A program made the position numbers and the translations under genes. A stretch of DNA of 64,000 bases, taken from Zoogloea sp. GTDB taxonomy: Bacteria > Pseudomonadota > Gammaproteobacteria > Burkholderiales > Rhodocyclaceae. Below the pieces are notes generated by a model. The model did no database searches and was not told the origin of the DNA. It saw nothing but the letters and a program-made list of their open reading frames with translations. The stretch lies in NCBI RefSeq assembly GCF_023150065.1, contig NZ_JAKLLN010000009.1, positions 1-64,000 on the forward strand, written 5' to 3'. Numbering within the stretch: the stretch's first letter is position 1; every line of letters starts with the position of its first letter. Below are positions 25,587 through 33,087 of this stretch, piece by piece.

Positions 25587-26852
25587 ATGACCACCAAAGC
25601 TCAAGCGGTAATCGACTGGGTTGACGAGCGTTTTCCGCTGACGTCCTCCATCAAGGGGCACCTCACCGAGTATTACGCCCCCAAGAACTTCAACTTCTGG
25701 TACTTCTTCGGCTCCCTGGCCTTGCTGGTCCTGGTGATCCAGATCGTTACCGGTATCTTCCTGGTCATGCACTACAAGCCTGATGCGTCCCTCAACGCAT
25801 CCGGTGTGCCGGTGGCCTTCGCCTCCGTCGAGTACATCATGCGCGACGTGCCGGGCGGCTGGCTGATCCGTTACATGCACTCCACCGGCGCCTCGGCGTT
25901 CTTCATCGTGGTGTATCTGCACATGTTCCGCGGCCTGCTCTACGGTTCCTACCGCAAGCCCCGCGAACTGATCTGGATCTTCGGTACCCTGATCTTCCTG
26001 GCGCTGATGGCCGAAGCCTTCATGGGCTACCTGCTTCCCTGGGGTCAGATGTCCTTCTGGGGCGCCCAGGTGATCGTGAACCTGTTCTCCGCGATTCCCG
26101 TGATCGGCCCGGATCTCTCCGTGGTCATCCGTGGTGACTTCGTGGTGTCCGATGCGACCCTGAACCGCTTCTTCTCCTTCCACGTCATCGCCGTGCCGCT
26201 GATTCTCATCGGTCTGGTGGCTGCCCACATTGTCGCCCTGCACGAAGTCGGCTCCAACAACCCGGATGGCGTTGAAATCAAGAAGAAGAAGGGCCCGGAC
26301 GGTCACCCGCTGGATGGCATTCCGTTCCATCCCTACTACACGGTCAAGGACATCGTGGGTGTGGTCGGCTTCCTGATCTGCTTCTCCTTCATCGTGTTCT
26401 TCGCACCTGAAGGTGGTGGCTACTTCCTGGAGTTCAACAACTTCATCCCCGCCGATCCGCTGAAGACCCCGCCGCACATCGCGCCGGTGTGGTATTTCAC
26501 CCCGTTCTACTCGATCCTGCGTGCGGTGACCTATCCGCTGTTCGGCATCGATGCGAAGTTCTGGGGCGTCGTGGCCATGGGCGCTGCGGTGGTGATCATC
26601 GCTTTCCTGCCGTGGCTGGACCGCAGCCCGGTGAAGTCGATCCGCTACAAGGGCGGTCTGTTCAAGGCCATCCTGGCTGTCTTCATCGTCTCCTTCTTCA
26701 TCCTCGGCTACCTTGGCGTTCTGCCTCCGACCCCGGGTCGCACCCTGGTGTCCCAGATCTGCTCGGTGATCTACTTCGGCTTCTTCCTGCTGATGCCGTG
26801 GTACTCCAAGATGGACAAGTGCAAGCCCGAGCCTGATCGGGTGACCGGTTAA
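25587..26852 (+). CDS. petB: Cytochrome b subunit of the bc1 complex
   Basis: Full-length cytochrome b of 421 residues with the eight-helix layout. The first four-helix bundle carries the heme-binding histidines (RYMHSTGASAFFIVVYLHMFRG and, later, FFSFHVIAVPLILIGLVAAHIVALHEVGSNNP). The ef-loop quinol-site motif reads PVWY (in HIAPVWYFTPFYSILRA) rather than the mitochondrial PEWY. It catalyses quinol oxidation and electron bifurcation. Its TAA shares its last base with the petC ATG. Confidence 0.96.
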   Translation: MTTKAQAVIDWVDERFPLTSSIKGHLTEYYAPKNFNFWYFFGSLALLVLVIQIVTGIFLVMHYKPDASLNASGVPVAFASVEYIMRDVPGGWLIRYMHSTGASAFFIVVYLHMFRGLLYGSYRKPRELIWIFGTLIFLALMAEAFMGYLLPWGQMSFWGAQVIVNLFSAIPVIGPDLSVVIRGDFVVSDATLNRFFSFHVIAVPLILIGLVAAHIVALHEVGSNNPDGVEIKKKKGPDGHPLDGIPFHPYYTVKDIVGVVGFLICFSFIVFFAPEGGGYFLEFNNFIPADPLKTPPHIAPVWYFTPFYSILRAVTYPLFGIDAKFWGVVAMGAAVVIIAFLPWLDRSPVKSIRYKGGLFKAILAVFIVSFFILGYLGVLPPTPGRTLVSQICSVIYFGFFLLMPWYSKMDKCKPEPDRVTG

Positions 26853-27610
26853 TGAGAATGAAAGCCATGAAAAAACTTTTGACGTCTCTCCTGTTCGCAC
26901 CGCTGCTTGCCTTTGCAAGCGGTGCCGAACTGCACCTGGACAAGGCCCCGGTGTCCACCGACCCGGCCGCACTGCAGAACGGTGCAAAGCTCTTCGTCAA
27001 TTACTGCCTGAACTGTCACGGCGCGAGCTACATGCGCTACAACCGGCTCCAGGAACTGGGTCTGTCCGAACAAGCCATCAAGGACAACCTGATGTTCACC
27101 GCGGACAAGGTTGGCGAGCCGATGCGCATCGCCATGCAGCGTGATGAAGCCAAGGCCTGGTTCGGTGCTGCACCTCCGGATCTCACCGTGATCTCGCGCT
27201 CCCGTGCGTCCGAGTTCGGTAGTGGCGCCGACTGGCTGTACACCTACCTGCGCAGCTTCTATCGCGACAGCGAGCGACCCACTGGCTGGAACAACGTGGT
27301 TTTCGAGAACGTGGGCATGCCCCATGTCCTTTATGAACTGCAGGGCGAGCAGGTCGCCAAGGTCAGCGAGAAGGACGACGGCCATGGTGGCAAGATCAAG
27401 GAGATCTCCCTTGAGCTGGCCAAGCCAGGCAAGATGTCCAAGGAAGAGTACGACAAGGCCAGCGCCGACCTCGTCTCCTACCTGGTGTGGATGGGTGAGC
27501 CGATGGCCGAGAAGCGCAAGAACATCGGTACCGCCGTGATTGCCTTTTTGGGTCTGCTCTTCGTTCTTTCCTATCTTCTGAAGAAGAATTACTGGAAAGA
27601 CATCCACTAA
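26852..27610 (+). CDS. petC: Cytochrome c1 of the bc1 complex
   Basis: Cytochrome c1 of 252 residues. Signal peptide MKKLLTSLLFAPLLAFASGA, heme motif CLNCH with C52, C55 and H56, a likely axial methionine in ENVGMPHVLYEL, and a C-terminal membrane anchor (IGTAVIAFLGLLFVLSYLL). Translation begins at ATG 26852, overlapping the petB stop by one base; ATG 26867 would give a shorter signal peptide. It transfers electrons to soluble or bound cytochrome c. Confidence 0.95.
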   Translation: MRMKAMKKLLTSLLFAPLLAFASGAELHLDKAPVSTDPAALQNGAKLFVNYCLNCHGASYMRYNRLQELGLSEQAIKDNLMFTADKVGEPMRIAMQRDEAKAWFGAAPPDLTVISRSRASEFGSGADWLYTYLRSFYRDSERPTGWNNVVFENVGMPHVLYELQGEQVAKVSEKDDGHGGKIKEISLELAKPGKMSKEEYDKASADLVSYLVWMGEPMAEKRKNIGTAVIAFLGLLFVLSYLLKKNYWKDIH

Positions 27611-27716
27611 TCGGCAGAAGGTTTCGCCGATGCAGTCACTTGCTGTCACTGAGCAAGACGCACCACGCGCCCGTCGCGTGGTGCGTGATACCGAGTATTC
27701 GTGGGGTAACACAACG

Positions 27717-28313
27717 ATGATGAATTTGTATTCCGGAACGACAGATCCTTTCAGTCACCGGTGCCGTATCGTGCTCTTTGAAAAGGGCATGGATTTCCAG
27801 GTGATTGATGTCGATCTCTTCAACAAGCCGGAAGACATCGCCGTCATCAACCCGTACAACCGGGTTCCGGTGCTGGTTGATCGCGACCTCGTGCTTTACG
27901 AGTCCAATATCATCAACGAGTACATCGACGAGCGTTTCCCGCATCCCCAGCTGATGCCGCCCGACCCCATCATGCGCGCCCGGGCCCGTCAGCTGCTGCA
28001 CACCTTCGAGCTTGAGCTCTTCTCCCATATCGAAGCCCTGGAAAAGAATCCTAAGGGCGCCGACAAGGAGCGTGCCCATGTTCGCGATCAATTGACCCAG
28101 CTGGCACCGATCTTTACCAAGCAGAAGTTCCTGCTCGGCGAAGAGTTCTCCATGCTGGATGTGGCGATTGCTCCCTTGCTGTGGCGCCTCGACCACTACG
28201 GCATCGAGCTGCCCCGTTCTGCCGCGCCCTTGATGAAGTACGCCGAGCGTATCTTCAGTCGCCAGGGCTTCATCGATGCCATGACGCCGTCCGAAAAGGT
28301 CATGCGTCGCTGA
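27717..28313 (+). CDS. sspA: Stringent starvation protein A (GST-like)
   Basis: Glutathione S-transferase-fold protein of 198 residues that associates with RNA polymerase in characterised relatives. The thioredoxin-like N-terminus reads MMNLYSGTTDPFSHRCRIVL, and PYNRVPVLVDRDLVLYESNIINEYIDERFPH is the SspA hallmark; the usual catalytic GST residue context is lacking. The start is ATG 27717 (or 27720), preceded by GGGG; an ATG-initiated extension from 27630 lies in what is probably leader. It sits after petABC and before sspB, the standard betaproteobacterial order. Confidence 0.94.
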   Translation: MMNLYSGTTDPFSHRCRIVLFEKGMDFQVIDVDLFNKPEDIAVINPYNRVPVLVDRDLVLYESNIINEYIDERFPHPQLMPPDPIMRARARQLLHTFELELFSHIEALEKNPKGADKERAHVRDQLTQLAPIFTKQKFLLGEEFSMLDVAIAPLLWRLDHYGIELPRSAAPLMKYAERIFSRQGFIDAMTPSEKVMRR

Positions 28314-28410
28314 GCTTCGCATTCAGGGCCGCGCGCTGTCGCGGTCCTGCTCTTCCCTTGTCTTTCCTGTGGCCCCTCTCTCGGCCTCGTTTGTCTTCAA
28401 GGTCCCGGTC

Positions 28411-28866
28411 ATGAGCGAAGTTTCCACCAAGCCTTATCTGATTCGTGCCATTCATGAATGGTGTGTCGATCAGGGGCTGACGCCCTATCTCGCCGTGGCG
28501 GTCGATGGCCGCACCATGGTGCCGCGCAGCTTTGTCCAGGATGGTCAGATCGTTCTGAACATCGGGCCGGATGCCACCCAGAGCCTGGTGATGGGCAACG
28601 AGTTGATCGCCTTCCAGGCCCGCTTTGGTGGCGTCGCGCAGAATATCTCCGTCCCTGTCGACAACGTGTCGGCCATTTATGCCCGGGAGAACGGCCATGG
28701 CATGGCGTTCGAGCTGGCTTCCGGTTCCGAGCATGAGGCCGGGGAGGAGGCTGCAGAGTTTGCTGCCGACGCGGCTGACGATGGTGCGGATGCTTCGTGG
28801 GTCCCGGCCTCGTCCGCCGAGCCTGCCAAGGCAGGGCTGCGTAGCCATCTGAAATTGGTCAAATAG
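28411..28866 (+). CDS. sspB: ClpXP protease specificity-enhancing factor SspB
   Basis: Adaptor protein of 151 residues that delivers ssrA-tagged proteins to ClpXP. The substrate-binding domain covers about 1-110 (KPYLIRAIHEWCVDQGLTPY; MVPRSFV; NIGPDATQ), followed by an acidic flexible linker. The last residues LRSHLKLVK match the ClpX-docking tail of the family. ATG 28411 is the natural start. The gene forms a pair with sspA. A small hairpin directly at the stop (GGCGTC/GACGCC, 28866-28882) lacks a T run. Confidence 0.94.
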   Translation: MSEVSTKPYLIRAIHEWCVDQGLTPYLAVAVDGRTMVPRSFVQDGQIVLNIGPDATQSLVMGNELIAFQARFGGVAQNISVPVDNVSAIYARENGHGMAFELASGSEHEAGEEAAEFAADAADDGADASWVPASSAEPAKAGLRSHLKLVK

Positions 28867-28967
28867 GCGTCTGAAGGACGCCCTCTGCCCTTGATCTGGC
28901 TCAGGGAGGCCGCCTTTTCCGGGGTATAGAGTGGCGCCAAATTATTCAATTCTCGAGGTTTCAGCAC

Positions 28968-29456
28968 ATGGCTGCCATGGAATGGACTGACAAACTGGCC
29001 CTGGGTCTGGGGCCGATGGACGACACGCACGTGGAGTTCGTCGATGCCTACAACCGTCTCGTTGCGGCGTCCGGTGAAGCCCAGTTGATCGAGATGGATG
29101 CCTTCATCGCGCACACCGTCGACCATTTCGATCAGGAGAACCGCTGGATGGAGCTGATCGGTTTTCCGGGCTGCCACAAGGCCGAGCATGATCGCGTCCT
29201 GGCGGTTTGTCGCGACGTGCGCAAGCGCATGGAGCGGGGCGACGCGGCCCTTGGGCGCCAGTTGCTGCAGGAGCTGCCGATCTGGTTCGACAATCACGTC
29301 GCCACCATGGATTCCGCTCTGGCTGCTTACATCGAATCGATTGGTTTCGACACCCAGACGGGCGAGATTCGCAAGCCGCCCCAGGAAGGGTGTGAGGACG
29401 GATCTTCCGCCTGTTGCACACCTCCCACCCAGAAGGCTGACAGCCAGCCGGCCTGA
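28968..29456 (+). CDS. Bacteriohemerythrin-like protein
   Basis: Single-domain hemerythrin of 162 residues. All seven di-iron ligands expected from the family are visible with correct spacing: H21, H53, E57, H70, H74, H110 and D115. It probably binds oxygen or senses it in the cytosol. A short tail after residue 125 contains three cysteines (EGCEDGSSACC), which is not part of the usual fold. The gene stands alone between sspB and a PilZ gene, with its own leader of about 100 bases. Confidence 0.92.
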   Translation: MAAMEWTDKLALGLGPMDDTHVEFVDAYNRLVAASGEAQLIEMDAFIAHTVDHFDQENRWMELIGFPGCHKAEHDRVLAVCRDVRKRMERGDAALGRQLLQELPIWFDNHVATMDSALAAYIESIGFDTQTGEIRKPPQEGCEDGSSACCTPPTQKADSQPA

Positions 29457-29689
29457 CAGGGCTGCCAGGCGTTTCCGTGTTTCCCGGCCCCTCGGGGTCG
29501 GGTGGGGTCTTCCTGCTTGCGCCAGGAATTCGCTTCGAGCTTTCTCTCCCCGTTTTTCCCCGCATCACTCCCTGTACCGTGTTTGCCCCGTTGTGTCCTG
29601 CGGGGCCGAAAAGTAGTCGGATCAGGGGCTAAAGTCCCCGCTTTGGGTGACGATATGACTTGCACTTGAATCCCGCGGGTGGGTGTGCG

Positions 29690-30568
29690 ATGTCCTTTGT
29701 TCGAGTCAATAGCGGTGAGGTTGAGGTCGGCCGCCCGGTACCCTGGCCCCTTTATGATGATCGCCGTCAGCTGCTGCTGGCTCGTGGCGTTGTCGTCGAG
29801 ACGGAATCCCAGAAGAAGGCGCTCATGGAGCGCGGGCTTTTCCGCAAGCTGCAGGTGAGCGAAACCCGTCCGAACCAGGAGTCGGGTGATCGTCCGGCGG
29901 ATGACATGTGCAGCTTTGACGAGATCAAGCTGGATATCGGCGATACCCTGCAGCTACAAACGCAGAGCGACAACGGTCAGTCGCGCTATTACGTCAAGCT
30001 GATCGGCTATCTCAAGGGCAAGAGTGTCATCGTCACCACCCCGACCCAGGACGGCAAGGTTCTGCTGATGCGGGAGGGGCAGAGCTTTGTGGTACGCATG
30101 TTTTCGGGAAAGAGCGTTTTCGCTTTCGGTGCGACCGTCTTCAAAGTGGCCAACGTACCGTTTCCGCATTTGCATCTGACCTATCCGAACAATGTCCGGG
30201 GCTTGGTGATCCGTCGAGGGGCGCGGGCGCGGGTCAATCTCATCGCTGCGGTCAATGGCGTGGAGGGGCGTTCCCATGCGGCGACCATCCTGGACCTCAG
30301 CACCGGTGGCGCAATGCTGATCGGCAAGTCACCCATGGGGGTCAAGGATGACAGGCTGGCCATCAAGTTTCGCGTGGTAGTGAGTGATGTGGAGCAGTTC
30401 CTGACCATCCCGGCGGTGCTGCGCTCCGTTCACGCCACGGCGACGCCGGAGGGCGTCACGCCCCAGGTCCAGCACGGGGTCCAGTTCGAGGATCTACCCC
30501 ATGCCGAACAGGTTGTGCTGTCTGCCTTTGTCTATCGAATCCTGTTTGAGGAGTCCGCCGAGGGTTGA
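29690..30568 (+). CDS. PilZ-domain c-di-GMP binding protein, YcgR-like
   Basis: Cytosolic effector of 292 residues. The first 60 residues contain a module (RRQLLLARGVVVETESQKKA, then LMERGLFRKL) also seen at the N-termini of HD-GYP proteins. About 80-170 resemble the YcgR N-terminal domain. The PilZ domain follows, with both c-di-GMP motifs: RxxxR (R175 and R179 in RRGARAR) and DxSxxG (D202, S204, G207 in LDLSTGG). A role in c-di-GMP control of motility or surface behaviour is inferred. ATG 29690 is chosen; the longer reading from 29660 adds ten residues without support. No flagellar genes lie nearby. Confidence 0.88.
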   Translation: MSFVRVNSGEVEVGRPVPWPLYDDRRQLLLARGVVVETESQKKALMERGLFRKLQVSETRPNQESGDRPADDMCSFDEIKLDIGDTLQLQTQSDNGQSRYYVKLIGYLKGKSVIVTTPTQDGKVLLMREGQSFVVRMFSGKSVFAFGATVFKVANVPFPHLHLTYPNNVRGLVIRRGARARVNLIAAVNGVEGRSHAATILDLSTGGAMLIGKSPMGVKDDRLAIKFRVVVSDVEQFLTIPAVLRSVHATATPEGVTPQVQHGVQFEDLPHAEQVVLSAFVYRILFEESAEG

Positions 30569-30585
30569 GCTTCGGGCCCGCCCGT

Positions 30586-31839
30586 TCAGGTCCGGAAGGG
30601 GAAGGCTGGTTCGGGGGTTCTGCCGGTCATGATGTCGGCCAGCGCACGGCCTGAGCCGCAGGCCAGCGTCCAGCCCAGGGTGCCGTGGCCGGTGTTCAGA
30701 TACAGATTGTCGATATGCGTGCGCCCGATCAGGGGCACGTTGCTGGGGGTGGCTGGCCGCAGGCCGCACCAGTGCTCGGCCTGATCCAGGTCGGCGGCCC
30801 CCGGCAGATGCTCTTCCAGCCACTTCACGATGCTGGCACTACGCCCCGGGTTGGGGCTGAGGTCGAAGCCGTTCAGCTCGGCGGTGCCGGCCACTCTCAA
30901 TCGATCACCAAGCCGCGAGCACACGATGCGGCGGGATTCGTCCGTGAGGCTGTGTCTGGGCGCCCGCTCGGGATTCACGATGGGGGCGGTGATCGAGTAC
31001 CCCTTGACCGGATAGACCGGTAGCCTTACGCCGAAATGGGCGACCAGTGCGGGGCTGTAACTGCCCGCTGCCACGACGACGGCATCGGCCTGCAGGACGC
31101 CGGCCTTCTGGTCGGCGTCGAGTACGCGGATGCCGCGAATACGGCCGCGGATCATGTCGAAGTCGTAGATGCGCGCATCGAACATGAAACGTACCCCGGC
31201 TGCACTGGCTTTGGCGGCCAACTCACGACAGAACAGGTGGGCATTGCCGCTCTCGTCATCCAGGCCATGCATGACACCTGCCAGGCGCGATCGCAAGGGG
31301 GTCAATGCCGGTTCCAGGGCTATGGCCTCGTCGGGTGTGAGGGTGCGGGCACGGATGCCCAGCGCTTCGAGCTCCTTCTGGCGTGCAGGAACGGTTTCGA
31401 ATTCCCGCTGGCTCTGGAAAAGATGAAGGATGCCGGCATCACTGGATTCGTACTGGATGCCGGTGGCAGCTCGCAGCGCCTGCAACTCCTGGCGGCTGTA
31501 GATGGCGAGGTTGGCGATGGCGGCCGTGTTGCGCACGCTCCGTCCGGGCAGGCATTCACGCAGGAAGGCCGCGCCCCATCGCCACTGCTTGTAATCGGCG
31601 CGGAGGCGGAACAGCAGCGGAGCGTCCTTGCGGCCGAGCCAGCGCAGGATGGTCGCGGGCGCAGACGGGTTGGCCCAGGGTTCCGGGTGACTGATGGAGA
31701 TCTGGCCGCCGTTGGCAAAACTTGTTTCCAGCCCGGGGCCGGGCTGCCGCTCCACGACGGTGACACTGCAACCTGCCTGCGCCAGATACCAGGCACTCGT
31801 GACGCCTGCCAGGCCGGCGCCGATGACCAGAACTTCCAT
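30586..31839 (-). CDS. dadA: D-amino acid dehydrogenase (FAD-dependent, DadA type)
   Basis: Membrane-associated flavoprotein of 417 residues that oxidises D-amino acids such as D-alanine. The FAD dinucleotide-binding motif is at the start (VLVIGAGLAGVTSAWYLAQAG), and the C-terminus has GLRPATPSNVPLIG and NTGHGTLGWTLACGSG typical of DadA. The ATG at 31839 has AAGG five bases upstream. It is transcribed towards the PilZ gene and away from fbp. Other DadA-like oxidases share this architecture, so the substrate is inferred. Confidence 0.9.
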   Translation of the reverse strand: MEVLVIGAGLAGVTSAWYLAQAGCSVTVVERQPGPGLETSFANGGQISISHPEPWANPSAPATILRWLGRKDAPLLFRLRADYKQWRWGAAFLRECLPGRSVRNTAAIANLAIYSRQELQALRAATGIQYESSDAGILHLFQSQREFETVPARQKELEALGIRARTLTPDEAIALEPALTPLRSRLAGVMHGLDDESGNAHLFCRELAAKASAAGVRFMFDARIYDFDMIRGRIRGIRVLDADQKAGVLQADAVVVAAGSYSPALVAHFGVRLPVYPVKGYSITAPIVNPERAPRHSLTDESRRIVCSRLGDRLRVAGTAELNGFDLSPNPGRSASIVKWLEEHLPGAADLDQAEHWCGLRPATPSNVPLIGRTHIDNLYLNTGHGTLGWTLACGSGRALADIMTGRTPEPAFPFRT

Positions 31840-31974
31840 GATGCCTTGTGATGAGTGTTTCGAAGATCGGTGGATATCCACGGTGACGGAATCCGGCCCG
31901 CAATCATAAACGACGAAAGGCCTCGATCCGGGCGATAATCCATACTTTCACAGGTTATTCCGGAGAGTCGAGTC

Positions 31975-32976
31975 ATGCGTCGTGTCACGCTTACCCAATT
32001 TCTGATCGAGCAGCAGCGCAAGGGGCTGATGAGTGCCGATCTGCGTCTGCTGATGGAGGTCGTTGCCCGGGCGGTCAAGGCGATTGCCGTCAATGTCTCC
32101 AAAGGCGCCCTCGCGGGTGTGCTGGGCGAAGCCGGCAGCGACAACGTACAGGGTGAGGCCCAGAAGAAGCTTGACGTGATCGCCAACGACATCCTGATCC
32201 AGGCCAACGAGTGGGGCGGCCATCTGGCGGCCATGGCCTCCGAAGAGGTCGAGGAGATCCGGCCGATTCCGGGGGAGTACCCGAAGGGGGCCTATCTGCT
32301 GCTGTTTGATCCGCTGGATGGTTCGTCCAACATCGATGTGAACATTTCTGTCGGCACGATCTTTTCGGTGCTGCGCTGCCCCGAAGGCGTCAATGCCGCC
32401 ACCGAGGCCGATTTCATGCAGCCGGGCAGCGCCCAGGTGGCGGCGGGTTACTCGGTGTATGGCCCGTCCACCCAGCTGGTGCTGACGGTGGGTGATGGTG
32501 TCCATGGTTTCACGCTGGATCGGGAGATGGGCAGTTTCATCTACACCCACCCGGACATGAAGGTTCCCGAGGACACCAAGGAATACGCCATCAACGCGTC
32601 GAACGAGCGTTTCTGGGAGGCGCCTGTCCAGCGCTATGTGAGTGAACTGAAGGCCGGTGCGGAAGGCCCGCGGGGGCGTGACTTCAACACCCGCTGGGTG
32701 GCCTCCATGGTTGCCGACGTGCACCGCATCCTGACCCGTGGCGGCATTTTCATGTACCCCATGGACAGCAAGATGAAGGACAAGGGCGGCAAGCTGCGCC
32801 TGATGTACGAGGCCAATCCGATGGCGATGATCGTCGAGGCGGCCGGCGGCGCTGCATCCACCGGCCGGGAGCGCATTCTCGACATCCAGCCGAGCAAGCT
32901 GCATCAGCGCGTGCCGGTCATCCTCGGTTCCCGCAACGAGGTCGAGCGGGTCGTCTCCTACCACCTCGAGGCTTGA
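31975..32976 (+). CDS. fbp: Fructose-1,6-bisphosphatase, class I
   Basis: Gluconeogenic phosphatase of 333 residues that removes phosphate from fructose 1,6-bisphosphate. The metal-binding signature [15 protein letters not shown] and the C-terminal [19 protein letters not shown] are characteristic of the class I enzyme. GGAGA precedes the ATG. It is monocistronic, followed by a strong hairpin terminator before putA. Confidence 0.96.
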   Translation: MRRVTLTQFLIEQQRKGLMSADLRLLMEVVARAVKAIAVNVSKGALAGVLGEAGSDNVQGEAQKKLDVIANDILIQANEWGGHLAAMASEEVEEIRPIPGEYPKGAYLLLFDPLDGSSNIDVNISVGTIFSVLRCPEGVNAATEADFMQPGSAQVAAGYSVYGPSTQLVLTVGDGVHGFTLDREMGSFIYTHPDMKVPEDTKEYAINASNERFWEAPVQRYVSELKAGAEGPRGRDFNTRWVASMVADVHRILTRGGIFMYPMDSKMKDKGGKLRLMYEANPMAMIVEAAGGAASTGRERILDIQPSKLHQRVPVILGSRNEVERVVSYHLEA

Positions 32977-32989
32977 TCCTGCTGTTTTG

Positions 32990-33031
32990 ACGATTCATCC
33001 GGCCCGTTTGTTGCGCCGGTTGAATCGTTTG
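32990..33031 (+). terminator. Probable terminator of fbp
   Basis: Arms at 32990-33003 (ACGATTCATCCGGC) and 33015-33028 (GCCGGTTGAATCGT) pair with one mismatch around an 11-base loop. Only a short T-rich stretch follows, so termination may be partial. Confidence 0.6.
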
Positions 33032-33047
33032 TCCTTGGGCTGGTCGA

Positions 33048-33081
33048 ACCTGACATCGGCGTGTGCCGATTCTTGTCAGGT
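33048..33081 (+). promoter_or_regulatory. Leader hairpin overlapping the putA ribosome binding site
   Basis: ACCTGACA (33048-33055) is complementary to TGTCAGGT (33074-33081), with an inner CGGC/GCCG pair. The right arm includes the AGGTGA Shine-Dalgarno of putA (33078-33083). Folding would hide the site; alternatively the repeat is a protein operator. Confidence 0.45.
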
Positions 33082-33087
33082 GATGTC

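Noticed and set aside
24927-26987. A 686-residue minus-strand frame opposite petA and petB
   Set aside because: The plus strand encodes unmistakable Rieske and cytochrome b proteins; the opposite frame is low-complexity histidine- and glutamate-rich shadow.
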